Assembly (NCBI RefSeq): GCF_036373705.1 | Contig: NC_089851.1 | Coordinates: 51,023,470-51,087,469 of the forward strand | Source of the DNA: Amia ocellicauda | Taxonomy: Eukaryota > Chordata > Actinopteri > Amiiformes > Amiidae | DNA length: 64,000 bases | Direction of reading: 5' to 3' | In this document: positions 55,024 through 64,000 of the stretch, one piece after another | Numbering within the stretch: the stretch's first letter is position 1 | Layout of the letters: each line of letters opens with the position of its first letter | Notes under the pieces: generated by a model | The model's database searches: none | Seen by the model: only the letters and a program-made list of their open reading frames with translations | Told to the model about the DNA's origin: nothing | Made by a program: the position numbers and the translations under genes

Positions 55024-56136
55024 CATTTACACAACAACATAATGAAACCTGTAATAATGTAGCATCAGTCAATCATTCATTACTAATCACATATCACACA
55101 CGCATGACGCAATTGGATTGAATGAGCACCATATCGCCATCTATACAAGAGAAAGTGGACTATTATGACAATTAAAATTATAACGGCAGACATCGATGCC
55201 CGAAGGCGTGGAAGACGATGCCAGCCCTACACTTTCAGATCCATCGGAACTTTCTAGACCTTCCGATCACCTTTTAATAAGACATTATCGGTTTGATAGA
55301 CACAGCATATCGTTATTATTATTATTATTATTATATGTGTTTATATTTTTATTGTCAATCTTACAAAACAGAGCAATACAACGTGCATATGACAAGTAAA
55401 TGCTGATTTAAAGCGTCCCTGAATAAGAGACTTGCATTTTTCTGGTATTCATATATAACCGAAGATACCAGCATTGATCCACGGCTATAGATAACGCCTG
55501 GATAAGATTGTCTGCGAAGACATACAAAATTTAAAATACACAGCTGTCATCAAGAGCGGCTTTGTTTTTATTATTGTATTATTTTCTCCTACTCTTTTTT
55601 AGCCGCTACACAGTACAGGTTTGTAATTGTGTTTCAGCGGGTAGACTCATGCTTTCAATTTACAGCGTGGAGCTGTACCTTCAGGCGCTATCGTGGGGCT
55701 GGATAAAATTAAAACTTTGACCCACCCGCTAATAGCAAACTACACACCTGTACATCACAGCGGTTACATTTATGGTTAGAAGAAAGTGTCATCTTACTGA
55801 AAATGAAGCCGCAACTGAGTACAGTTGTGTAGTTTGCTATTAGCGGGCGGGTCACAGTTTTGATTTCTCTGCTTTATCGACGCATCGCTCTCCTCGCAGC
55901 ACGTCCTGCTCTCGCGCCCTCGCTGTCACTCAGATTTCAGACACTGTGATTGGCTCGCGATTTCTCTCACGCGCCCGCCCACCCCAGAAACCCCGCCAGA
56001 AAATCCGGCTCCTCCCGCTCGCAGCTCCGCACATTTCAGATTTAATTCAGCGAGGAGCTGAGCTGCGAGATCCCCTCCTGTGACTCTTCTGGGACTTTTC
56101 GCGCTCGCAAACATTTTTGATTTAATCCTGCCCTTA

Positions 56137-57060
56137 GTCTTTTGCTGTTACAATGTACAAAGACAGAGTAGGTCCGTATTTTCGGGTGTAGCTCGCACAG
56201 TACACGTCTTATGTTTACCCTTTCAACTCTACTTTGTAGAGCCAGCGATTCTGCATTGTTCAGTATATAATATGTCACCATAATATACGATCTCACTGAG
56301 ATAGAAGAGGACAAAATCGTGCCCCCGTGTTGCATCGTTAACATTAAACAGTAGTAATGCACTCGCGGTGGCACTCGATCTCAGATTGAAATGATTTTCA
56401 AATTAAAGCAATAACCCACCACTACAGATTCAGCAACGTCATTGCTGTTGTACCATTGTTCATATTCATGTATTTATTTTAATAACTTGTATTTTCGTGT
56501 TTTGTGAATCACTTTTAATTCTATGTTTTAGTTTCACTTTCGGTTTGTCTAGCTTTTCTCAACGGCTTTCTTTCTGAAACGATCCCTCACTATAACAAAT
56601 CTCAGTTTATACTATTTGTATTTGCTTGCACAAGTGTCTGTGTGTTTAAACAGATACTTTCCATTGTAGTACTGTTGCAAGTGACTGATAGTTCTTAGTT
56701 TTTACGATGTGCATGCCAAAGATGGCGCCTGAATCTTGTTTTCTCAGTGAAAAATATGATATATGCTGCCACAAGTGGAGAGAGTGCATCATTACAGTAA
56801 AAAAAATGACTTTTTGTCTAAAACATTTGTTCATTGCGCCCATATTTCTTCACGTAGGAAGTTTTCTTATAGAATATTTGTAGAGAACAGTCCACAGATG
56901 CTGTATACCAAAGCACACATCAGCCAGTCAAATGGTCTATGAGGAGCTGAGGCTCAAGTGTTTTCAGCTTAATTGAAAATTGTGAGCACACAATGTGACT
57001 TATCATTTTTTTGATATATCCAAATCAAGTATTTACATAAGCACACTATGTAGAAAAAGT
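56137..57060 (+). repeat. Repeat family, unit D and downstream
   Basis: After a short stretch that completes the interrupted unit C (GTCTTTTGCTGTTAC...), unit D starts at about 56165. From TTCGGGTGTAGCTC for about 230 bp it is almost identical to unit B (52166). It continues with sequence shared with 61560-61980 (CAAGTGACTGATAGT; CTGTATACCAAAGCACACA). Confidence 0.8.
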
Positions 57061-57291
57061 TTCATAACTCAACTCTTTACCATTCCTGATAAAACACTGT
57101 TTGAAAACTGTCCAATTTTTTGGACTACATTCAAGATGGCTGCCAAACCATGTGAAGTTAGGCCACCATATTGTATTTAAGTGACCATACCATAGCCCCT
57201 ACACTCATACCATAGTTTGGTGAGTTTTCACCAAGCAGTTCAAAAGTTATAGGCATTTGAAAATATTCTGGCGGAAGAAAAGAAAAATAAA

Positions 57292-57349
<58 letters not shown>

Positions 57350-58140
57350 TCCTTACAACAACAATAGGCTTCCAGGCATCCTGGACCTGGAAGCGTAATA
57401 ATAAATATATCTGCAAGCAGCAATGCAGGGGGCCAAATACACATCTACACAGTACTAACACAGTCTAATACATTCTAATGTACTTCAAACCTGCTATTTA
57501 TGACACGTTATGCAATTTAAGCATTGCTTTAAGCATCTCGTTTCATCAATCGTATTGCCTTTAACAAATCTGATGGAGGATCTAGCCAAGGGCATGTGTA
57601 CAGAATTCCACATCAATCGTACCTGCGGTTTCACAGTAGAAGACGTTTGAAAATTGTCCAAAATCTGTCACTTAAACCAATCTGGCAACCAGCCAGTGAC
57701 AAATGACTTCCATATTACATATGGCAATGCTCTACACAGCTGTGTATCACTGTATGAAGTGTATTGTTTGTATAAGCTTTTGAAAATAACTGCAGAAACA
57801 TTTTCATAATAATACTAATGAAATATATTCGTTGCAGACAACTATTGAGGCTTCCAGGTGATTCCAGTCAATAAATGTATGGTTTCACACCCCTAATAAT
57901 ATAAATCAGATGAAAGCAAATTTTGACAAAATCGGAAGAGTTTTCATGTTGAAGTTCCCCCTATTGTGGTCAAATATGTTGAAGTACAAGCCAGTATTAA
58001 TCTCAAAAAGTCAACTACCCTGATTTGATTTCAATATATCATTTTTAATTAAATTAGTTTAATAATATAAATAGCTCTGGTATCATAATAAATGAGTAAA
58101 CACTTTATTCTACAAGTCTCATTTGTGTACTTGTATAGCA
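57061..58140. other. Non-coding spacer with an (AATA/AAT)n microsatellite
   Basis: Microsatellite at about 57287-57347 (AATA then AAT units). No coding motif or terminal repeat is seen in the rest. Confidence 0.6.
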
Positions 58141-58280
58141 TAGAACTGCTGCAGCTTTTCAATTCGCAGTAATCATCCGAACCTCATTTAGTAGCTTAAT
58201 TTCTGTTTCATTTGGTTGTCACATTGATTACCGATGTGCACGTTATATATAATTATGGCTTGTAAATGCAATGTTTTATA
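58141..58280 (+). repeat. Repeat family, unit E (5' part)
   Basis: CTGCTGCAGCTTTTCAATTC, then TTTCATTTGGTTGTCACATT and GGCTTGTAAATGCAATGTTT: the first part of a repeat unit. The unit resumes at 61101 after an inserted element. Confidence 0.8.
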
Positions 58281-58672
58281 CACTGTAAAAAATTAATCAT
58301 GGGTCTTGTAATTTTCACTAAATGTTTTTACGTAATAATTAAAAATAATGTGTACATTTTATTAATGAAATTGTGGTTTAGTGTTTGATACAAAATATTG
58401 AGAAGATTTCACTAATAGAACCAAGAGATACATTTTCCTCTTTTATTTAAGGACATTTCTGCAATTTTAAGGCTTAAGAGAATTAGTTCAATTTTAGTTG
58501 TCTCATGTCAATGCCTATTCTGACGAGCTGATGAGTTGAAACAGGTGTCTTAAATTAACGAAATCCAATATTCCACAAAAAGTGTGACAGGTAAAATGTC
58601 TTTCTCTCTAGAGATCAGTATGGATTGAAAGGTTTGTTTGATGTTGGCTTGAGAAAGAATAGCCAAAAGAGA

Positions 58673-58681
58673 GAGAGAGAG

Positions 58682-58720
<39 letters not shown>

Positions 58721-58729
58721 ATTAGATAA

Positions 58730-58762
<33 letters not shown>

Positions 58763-58772
58763 TAGATAGATA
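58673..58772. repeat. (GA)n, (GATA)n, (GACA)n microsatellite
   Basis: Compound tetranucleotide array inside the TA-flanked element. Confidence 0.9.
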
Positions 58773-60232
58773 GATGGGCTTCTGGGTGTTTAAATTTGAA
58801 TTTTGACAGTTGGAGTCTTGCTCATTGGTCCTCGTGTGCATTCAAAGTGCTGATTGGCTCGCAAATAGAACCTTATAGTACCAAGTTTGAGTTCAACTTT
58901 GTAGACAGAACCTTTTTGTTTTCTAAATAAAAAGTCCAAAAATGTACACAACTTAAAAAAAAGACACATAATGTAAATAAGTTGTCACAGAATAAGAATA
59001 TGTGAATAACTCAATTTTGTCAAAAATGTCAGATAGATCCTTATAATTCCAAGGGGACGAACTTGAACAATACTTTTTTTCAATTAAATTGTCTAAAACT
59101 ACTGTGAAAATATTTAATACAAATAAGACTTTTGTCAGCCACTATATTAAAAAAGGTAACACTTTATTTTGGTGGTCCACTTTAGAAATTAAGTAACTTT
59201 GCAACTACATGTTAACATAATCTATTAACCCTAACCTAACAGTTTACTTGCAGTCTACTAATACTTTAATGAGAGTAGTTACTTACAGTTAGTAGAATGT
59301 CTAAAGTGGACCATCGAAATAGTGTAACCAAAAAAAAAAATGTAGGTTATATCTTTCAGTCCTCAAACCCAAAAGGTGTGATGTAAGGCAGAGTGTAATC
59401 TCATTTATATGTAACAGAGACCAGCTAGTAAGAACTGTGTGAGTAAACCTCACTCCACTTGGCCTCAAGAGGTGCCCCAGTGACTGATGCTAGAGGCTAT
59501 GATCTTTAGCGTCCTTGTTAGTCCACCCACCTCCTTTTCTTTGCATATGTCCCAGGGCAGTTCCGAGACACGGGAAGAAATAATTGATAAGGTATTCTTT
59601 ATAATTGGGAAAACAACATTTCATCCAGACATGAAGGTACTGGTACCAAGGACACAGCACACATTGTACTGATAAGAATGTGATATATATATATTTTCAG
59701 TTCGTTACCTAAGGAATGTCCACGGGAGTAAACTTTCTTTATCTGCCACACAGATAAGTCTGAGCTGAGAAATAAGAACAAAGAAACCCTCATAAGACCA
59801 AGATTAACTAGTATCTTACTGGAAAGCAATTTACCCCAACAATCAGAATAAGTAAACTGAAAATTAGAATTCATGTGGGGGCTGTTTTACATTCTGAATG
59901 CACTATATTCCTCATGTAAACATGGTTAATTTGCAGTTTTCCCCCCTACACTGGTGTCACCAAATGTAATTTTTTTTTTTAACTTGAATACTCCCTCTGT
60001 CATTGGTGAAACTATATTTGAGCTTGTTATTTTGACAGTCTGTGTGGTCCACTGAAACATATTTTTTTGTTTTAGTGTTTACAAAGACATTTAGAATTTT
60101 AAGCTGTTATAAGAAAAATGTTTCAAAATGTTTGTTTACAACCATACAAAAATCAACTTTATAATTATGGACAGATATATAATGATAGAGAGACAGACAA
60201 GATAAAAATACTTATTTAATGGTTGTTTTACA

Positions 60233-60526
60233 GACAATACAGATGTGCAGCAAGATCTCCTGCCGCAAATAATGAAAATTGCCATCTGCAAGAGGGATGA
60301 TTAGGAGGACGTCAGCATAATCTTGGAGGGGGTGCAAGTCATGGCTGGCTTGGAAAATCTGTCTAGAGCCTGTGCTGTTTTTCTTGGACTGACGTATGCA
60401 CTAAACCTCACCTACTCGAAAGAACTGAGGCACACATTTGAGGCCTTTCAGAAGCTCTTCTTAGAACTGGATGTGTGCAAGTTTTCCCCCAAATTACTAA
60501 CATTTAAAAACAAACTCATGTCTTAG
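60233..60526 (+). pseudogene. Exon-like terminal ORF inside the TIR element
   Basis: After TTTTACAG (about 60228) an open stretch with one stop near 60303 reads VQQDLLPQIMKIAIC and then VMAGLENLSRACAVFLGLTY, LRHTFEAFQKLFLELD, ending at TAG 60526, with an AATAAA-type signal at 60806. Its layout is that of a last coding exon. It resembles a multicopy fish sequence I cannot name; no domain assigned. It may be a captured host exon. Confidence 0.45.
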
Positions 60527-61100
60527 ATTGAGAGACAAAGCATTATTACCAAGTTCTGGTGGAAAAAAAACTGCACTGATTGAACATTAGATAATGTTCT
60601 ACATGATTGTTGTTCATACAATCTTTTAGCTAGTATAAATGGTTTTATACATTTTGCTACAAGTTGTTATTAACAAGAATGTGACATGTTTTTGTGTAAC
60701 AAAATGATGTTTCTCAATGACATGGGAAATGTAAACTTTTTTTTTTAGAACTGCTGCTTACATTTTATATATATTTGTTATTTACGGTTACAGTCCAAAA
60801 AGACAATAAAAGCATGTTTGTCAACAAAAACTGCATTTTGTATTCATTATTATCTTAACCTGAAAAAGTAAATTTTTACTTGATTAATTTGTGAGACAAC
60901 ATAAAATAAAAAAGAACATTCCACTAATCATATTAAATTCATTGTGTGCCATAGACTAAATAATTTAGGAAATTTTACTTAATTTATTTGGGTAGATTTC
61001 GCAAAAAAACAAAACCTTAAAAAATACTCAAAAATAATATGTGTAATAATGTTACCATAATTTTTTTAAGTAGACTGCATGTAACATTTTTTACAGTGTA

Positions 61101-62000
61101 CAATTCCAGCGGGAAATATGTCCTATTACTAATATCAAGCGCCTCAATGAGCAGGACCGTTTATTCGATTGTAGCTCGCACAGTAAACGTCTTATGTTCG
61201 CCCTTTCAATTCTATTGAATAGAGCCAGCGATTCTGCACGGTATACAACATGTCACCATAAGTTACGATTTCACTGAGAGAGAAGAGCACAAAGTCGCCC
61301 CCCGTGTTGCATCGTTAACTATTTAACCAGGAACTGATGCACGGATCCAGCCAATTATGTTCAGTTGAAAGCAATAATCCACCACTACAGATTCAGCAAC
61401 ATCACCACTCTTGTACCACTGTTGATTTTCATGTATTTATTTTATAAAATGTGTATTTATGTTTCATGTGAATCACATTTAATCCTATTTTTTAGTTTCA
61501 CATTTGTTTTCTCTTGCTTCTCTTCAAGGTTTCTCTACAGCTGAAATAATCCCTAAGTATAAACACATCTCAATTTACACTATTTGTATTTGCAGACATG
61601 TGTGTTTAAAATAATAGTTTCCACTCTAATACTGTTGCAAGTGACTGATAGTGTTTTGTTGTTACGATGTACATGCCCAAGATGGCCGCATCATTTTTTT
61701 ATCTCAGTGCTGTTTGTGGTATATGCTGCTACCAGTGGTGACAGTGTTATTGCAGGCTTAGAATTGAACAAAATGTACAGTAAGTCAAAATATTTTGTTC
61801 ATTACTGCTATGTTTCTTCATGTAGGAATTTTCTTTTAGAATATGTGTAGAACACAGTCCAAAGATACTGTATACCAAAGCACACAGCCAGTATAAGGGT
61901 TAATGAGAAATTGAGGCTGAAGTGTTTTCAGCAAAATCCAAGATTGTTGCCACACTGTGTGACTTATCAATGTTTGGAAATACACATTTCAAGTACTAAC
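61101..62000 (+). repeat. Repeat family, unit E (3' part)
   Basis: Continues the interrupted unit: GTAGCTCGCACAGTAAACG (61163 region), TAGAGCCAGCGATTCTGCA, then the block CAAGTGACTGATAGTG and CTGTATACCAAAGCACACA shared with 56670-56920. More diverged from B than D is. Confidence 0.8.
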
Positions 62001-62054
62001 ATCAGAGTAGTAATGATGGCACTTTATGTCAAAGTGACAGGTGACCCCGCCCCT

Positions 62055-62166
62055 ACCCAGAAGCCCCATGGGCTGGGAAGCCCCGCCTTACCCAAAAGCC
62101 TCACGGGCCATGAAGCCCCTCCTTACCCAGAAGCCCCATGGGCCAGGAAGCCCCTCCTTACCCTGT
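62055..62166. repeat. 35-bp tandem repeat, 3.2 copies
   Basis: Units at 62055, 62090, 62125 and a partial one at 62160: ACCCAGAAGCCCCATGGGC then CAGGAAGCCCCTCCTT, GC-rich in an AT-rich region. Confidence 0.92.
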
Positions 62167-62189
62167 ACCCTTTGATCCTCTCCAGTCAG

Positions 62190-62290
62190 CCAACTTGTTT
62201 GGATGACCGTCATCTTGTTAGGATGGCAGCCATCTTGTTTGGATGACCTCCATCTTGTTAGGATAACAAGCATTTTGGAAAGGGCACAGG
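62190..62290. repeat. Degenerate CATCTTGTTNGGATGAC array
   Basis: Four or five imperfect units of about 20 bp: AACTTGTTTGGATGACCG, CATCTTGTTAGGATGGCA, CATCTTGTTTGGATGACC, CATCTTGTTAGGATAACA. Confidence 0.8.
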
Positions 62291-62328
62291 TCATCTTGAC
62301 AAGTGTTCGCCGCCATCTCACCCTGATT

Positions 62329-62332
<4 letters not shown>

Positions 62333-62376
<44 letters not shown>
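62333..62376 (+). repeat. (TG)n microsatellite
   Basis: About 22 TG units. Confidence 0.95.
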
Positions 62377-62379
<3 letters not shown>

Positions 62380-62520
62380 GTTTAAGAGTTTAAACTTATT
62401 ATTATTTGTGTTAGGTTATGTTTTATGATTAGGTTTGGTATGATAAGTTGTTACCAAAATAAAATACATTAAAATAAAAAGAGAACAACAACATAAAGTT
62501 TTAATAAAAAAGAAGAGATC

Positions 62521-63205
62521 TATTATACGCCTAAAGAAGCCGGTCGTTTTGGAGGACTCGATACACTGCTGAGAAGTGCCAGAGCAATGGGTGACCGTAT
62601 AAAAAGAGAACATGTTTCACAATGGTTATCGGATCAATATACATACACAGTGCACAGACCAGCGTGGGTGAGGTTTAAGAGGAACTTGACACTGGTACAA
62701 GACATTGACTGGCAATGGCAGGCAGACCTGGTGGAAATGGGTCAGTTCTCAAAGTTCAACAACGGTATGAAATACATTCTAACCTGTATAGATGTGTTGT
62801 CCAAATACGCCTGGGCAGTACCATTAAAAAACAAAACGGGTCAGCAAGTGTGTGCCGCCTTTAAAAGAATATTCACCCAAGGGCGCGTTCCAAAGAAACT
62901 GCAGACAGATCAGGGGAAAGAATTCCTCAACCATGGTTTTCAAAGTCTTCTCAAGCAATACCAAATTGTACATTTTGTGACAAATAGTAAAGTGAAAGCC
63001 AGTGTGGTAGAGAGATTCAATAGGACTATAAAATCGAAAATGTGGAAGTACTTTAGAGCTGTTTCACAGTTACAATCACACATTCCATAGAACTGTCAAG
63101 GAACGACCAGTAGATGTCACCCATGACAATGCCCTGAGACAACCGATACAAACTGGTATTATGAAATATCACAAGGCTACTATAAAAACATTGATGTATT
63201 GTTAA
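62521..63205 (+). pseudogene. int: Maverick retroviral-type integrase, frameshifted
   Basis: Integrase that inserts Maverick DNA. The frame is open from about 62521 (YYTPKEAGRFGGLDTLLRSA) before the first ATG at 62587. The catalytic core has the first Asp in WQWQADLVEM, YILTCIDVLSKYAWAVPLK, the second Asp in KLQTDQGKEFL and the Glu in KASVVERFNRTIKSKMW: a complete DDE set. Near 63065 the frame shifts; the C-terminal part (FHRTVKERPVDVTHDNALRQ) is read in another frame and ends at TAA 63205, overlapping nothing but the next gene's leader. Family members are normally uninterrupted here, so the copy is dead. Confidence 0.92.
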
Positions 63206-63210
63206 CAGCC

Positions 63211-63663
63211 ATGAATAATGCTGTCAAGGCCGTCCCCACATCGCCCGAGGTATACTTTCAATACAACTATATTAGTAGAAGCGTGAGGCTTTTCGGGGAT
63301 TCGACTTTATTGTTTTTTACCAGGGGCCAGCTAGCACATGTCTTGGGGTTCATTCCCGAGAAGGGAGGGAAAAAATTGCCCCATCCTGCGGATATTACAG
63401 CGGGTTTTAACCACATGTATGTTTATACCGATATAATTGAACACCAACTAGTGGGTGACATGTATGCCCCGCTTCTGCGCTGTGTACCTAAAAAAGGGGA
63501 AGAAGGCAAGTTTGTTACGCTGTTATATGATAAGCCCCACTATGTCCCCCTGAACATGGATCAATTCGACACCATCAGCATTGAAATAAAGACTGACCAG
63601 AACGGACATGTCACATTCGCATACGGCAAGGTGATAGTGAAATTGCATTTCCAAACCTGTTAG
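63211..63663 (+). CDS. Maverick capsid-associated protein, C-terminal type (F54H12.2-like)
   Basis: 150 residues from the ATG at 63211. It has the conserved order QLAHVLGFIP, YVYTDIIEHQLVGDMYAPL and a C-terminal beta-rich block (HYVPLNMDQFDTISIEI, YGKVIVKLHF). This is the pattern of the C-terminal third of the Maverick protein often annotated F54H12.2-like, which is probably a capsid (penton or minor capsid) component; that role is inference. The usual family is longer, so the N-terminus is likely missing through an internal deletion near the integrase end. Confidence 0.75.
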   Translation: MNNAVKAVPTSPEVYFQYNYISRSVRLFGDSTLLFFTRGQLAHVLGFIPEKGGKKLPHPADITAGFNHMYVYTDIIEHQLVGDMYAPLLRCVPKKGEEGKFVTLLYDKPHYVPLNMDQFDTISIEIKTDQNGHVTFAYGKVIVKLHFQTC

Positions 63664-63682
63664 ATACAACCACTTTTAAATC

Positions 63683-63949
63683 ATGGTGATTGTTAAAAAC
63701 TATGGAGACCCGCACATGTATAGGAACTACTACAAGTATCAGGCGGGTAACGGCCTCCCCGGTTTCGCCGGGATGCCAGTACAATACGGTGCGGGGGTAG
63801 CTGGTAGCTATGCCTTTTCTGAGACGCGGATTAGAAATTGTCAAACCACACGTCAAATTGGCTGCCACAAACATAGCTAAAGATGTGGTCGGGCAGGTTA
63901 CAAGTGCGGTGGCCAGTAGAATAAATGCTCCGAAAGGTCAGGAGAGGCA
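63683..63949 (+). pseudogene. Small Maverick virion-protein-like gene, frameshifted
   Basis: The first frame (MVIVKNYGDPHMYRNYYKYQ, GNGLPGFAGMP) gives the YGDP and Gly-rich N-terminus typical of a small Maverick/adintovirus virion protein. After a frameshift near 63795 the second frame continues with PFLRRGLEIVKPHVKLAATN and a stop at about 63949. Likely a core or membrane-active minor virion protein by position, 19 bp after the capsid-like gene. Confidence 0.55.
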
Positions 63950-64000
63950 TTAAAAGGAAAAGAACGACACCACTGGGGATCACCGGACCCCCGGCCCCTG

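Larger units (their letters stand above)
53212..56133. mobile_element. Harbinger-type element, non-autonomous, TTA target duplication
   Basis: Terminal inverted repeats GGGCAGGATTAAATCAAAAA at the left and its complement at the right (ending TTTAATCCTGCCC) extend to about 30 bp with GCAAACA. TTA directly flanks both ends (53209-53211 and 56134-56136), the 3-bp TWA duplication of PIF/Harbinger. The 2922-bp interior has no transposase; it holds internal inverted pieces (TAGTTTGCTATTAGCGG near 53506, 55730 and 55826), microsatellites and a GC-rich right end. The target is the repeat unit C sequence. Confidence 0.9.
58281..61098. mobile_element. TIR element with TA target duplication, 2.8 kb
   Basis: CACTGTAAAAAATTA at the left and ...ATTTTTTACAGTG at the right form terminal inverted repeats of about 13-15 bp. 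TA flanks both (58279-58280, 61099-61100). Joining the flanks recreates the order seen in unit B (GTTTTACA...GGGGGAAATA), which shows a clean insertion. The interior has (GATA)n/(GACA)n at 58673-58772, a ~20-bp-spaced inverted piece near 59175 and 59315 (CTTTATTTTGGTGGTCCACTTTAGA and its complement nearby), and an exon-like ORF. No transposase is recognised. Confidence 0.85.
62500..64000 (+). mobile_element. Second Maverick/Polinton-like element (partial, runs off window)
   Basis: Integrase, capsid-like and small virion-protein-like genes in tight order on the plus strand, with an overlap between the first two. Terminal inverted repeat not identified. The genes are complementary in kind to the polymerase/ATPase block at 28.6 kb, but I cannot tell whether they come from the same element. 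Confidence 0.88.

Noticed and set aside
52107-56374. Identical MPPRVHYYC protein frames at 52107-52358 and 56042-56374
   Set aside because: They arise from the near-identical non-coding units B and D; the frame is not kept in units A, C and E.

Overview
The window looks like repeat-dense vertebrate nuclear DNA, most likely from a ray-finned fish. The evidence is the mix of elements: Tc1-type transposons with TA target sites, an L2/CR1-type LINE with the usual tail, Tx1-like L1 LINEs, retroviruses with gammaretrovirus-like envelope and integrase, Maverick/Polinton (adintovirus-like) genes, a Harbinger-type element, and eukaryotic tRNA genes without encoded CCA. I cannot name the species. I see no convincing intact single-copy host protein gene; nearly every long reading frame belongs to a mobile or viral element and most are broken.

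Layout. 0-16 kb: a possible retroviral LTR on the minus strand, a full-length dead Tc1 (1190-2745), tandem and segmental duplications (4.5-7.2 kb), a decayed hAT transposase (7.6-9.4 kb), a scrap of Ty3/gypsy reverse transcriptase, a second Tc1 family (10082-11423), and a broken minus-strand gene of an unrecognised DDE-like family (12.5-14.2 kb) that abuts an L2 LINE. 16-28 kb: minus-strand retroviral DNA in which the gag-pro-pol of one virus runs straight into the pro-pol-env-LTR of another. The first is split by a 1.2 kb LINE with a 12-bp target duplication, and the terminal LTR lies inside a tRNA-Pro sequence.

28-49 kb: a very large imperfect palindrome. Each arm reads Tc1, Maverick genes (an unknown ORF, protein-primed DNA polymerase B, packaging ATPase), an unrelated multicopy ORF fragment, tRNA-Asn and tRNA-Thr. 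The left arm has been amplified as three further tandem 1.4 kb units whose junctions lie 14 nt into tRNA-Asn. The right arm instead lost 3.0 kb of polymerase through a 3-bp microhomology. The spacer holds more tRNA genes and relics (Ser, Leu, Asp, Thr) and a nearly full-length Tx1-like LINE with GATA-type microsatellite on both sides.

49-62 kb: exon-like pieces of an unrecognised acidic gene, then an uncharacterised ~660-bp repeat family in tandem. Two TIR elements interrupt it: a 2.9 kb Harbinger-type element with TTA target duplication (53212-56133) and a 2.8 kb element with TA target duplication (58281-61098). 62.5-64 kb: the start of another Maverick carrying a retroviral-type integrase, a capsid-like gene and a small virion-protein-like gene, running off the window end.

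No gene set here looks like a functioning system. The interest lies in genome architecture: viral and transposon genes, tRNA genes and their rearrangements are captured together, with breakpoints readable to the base.
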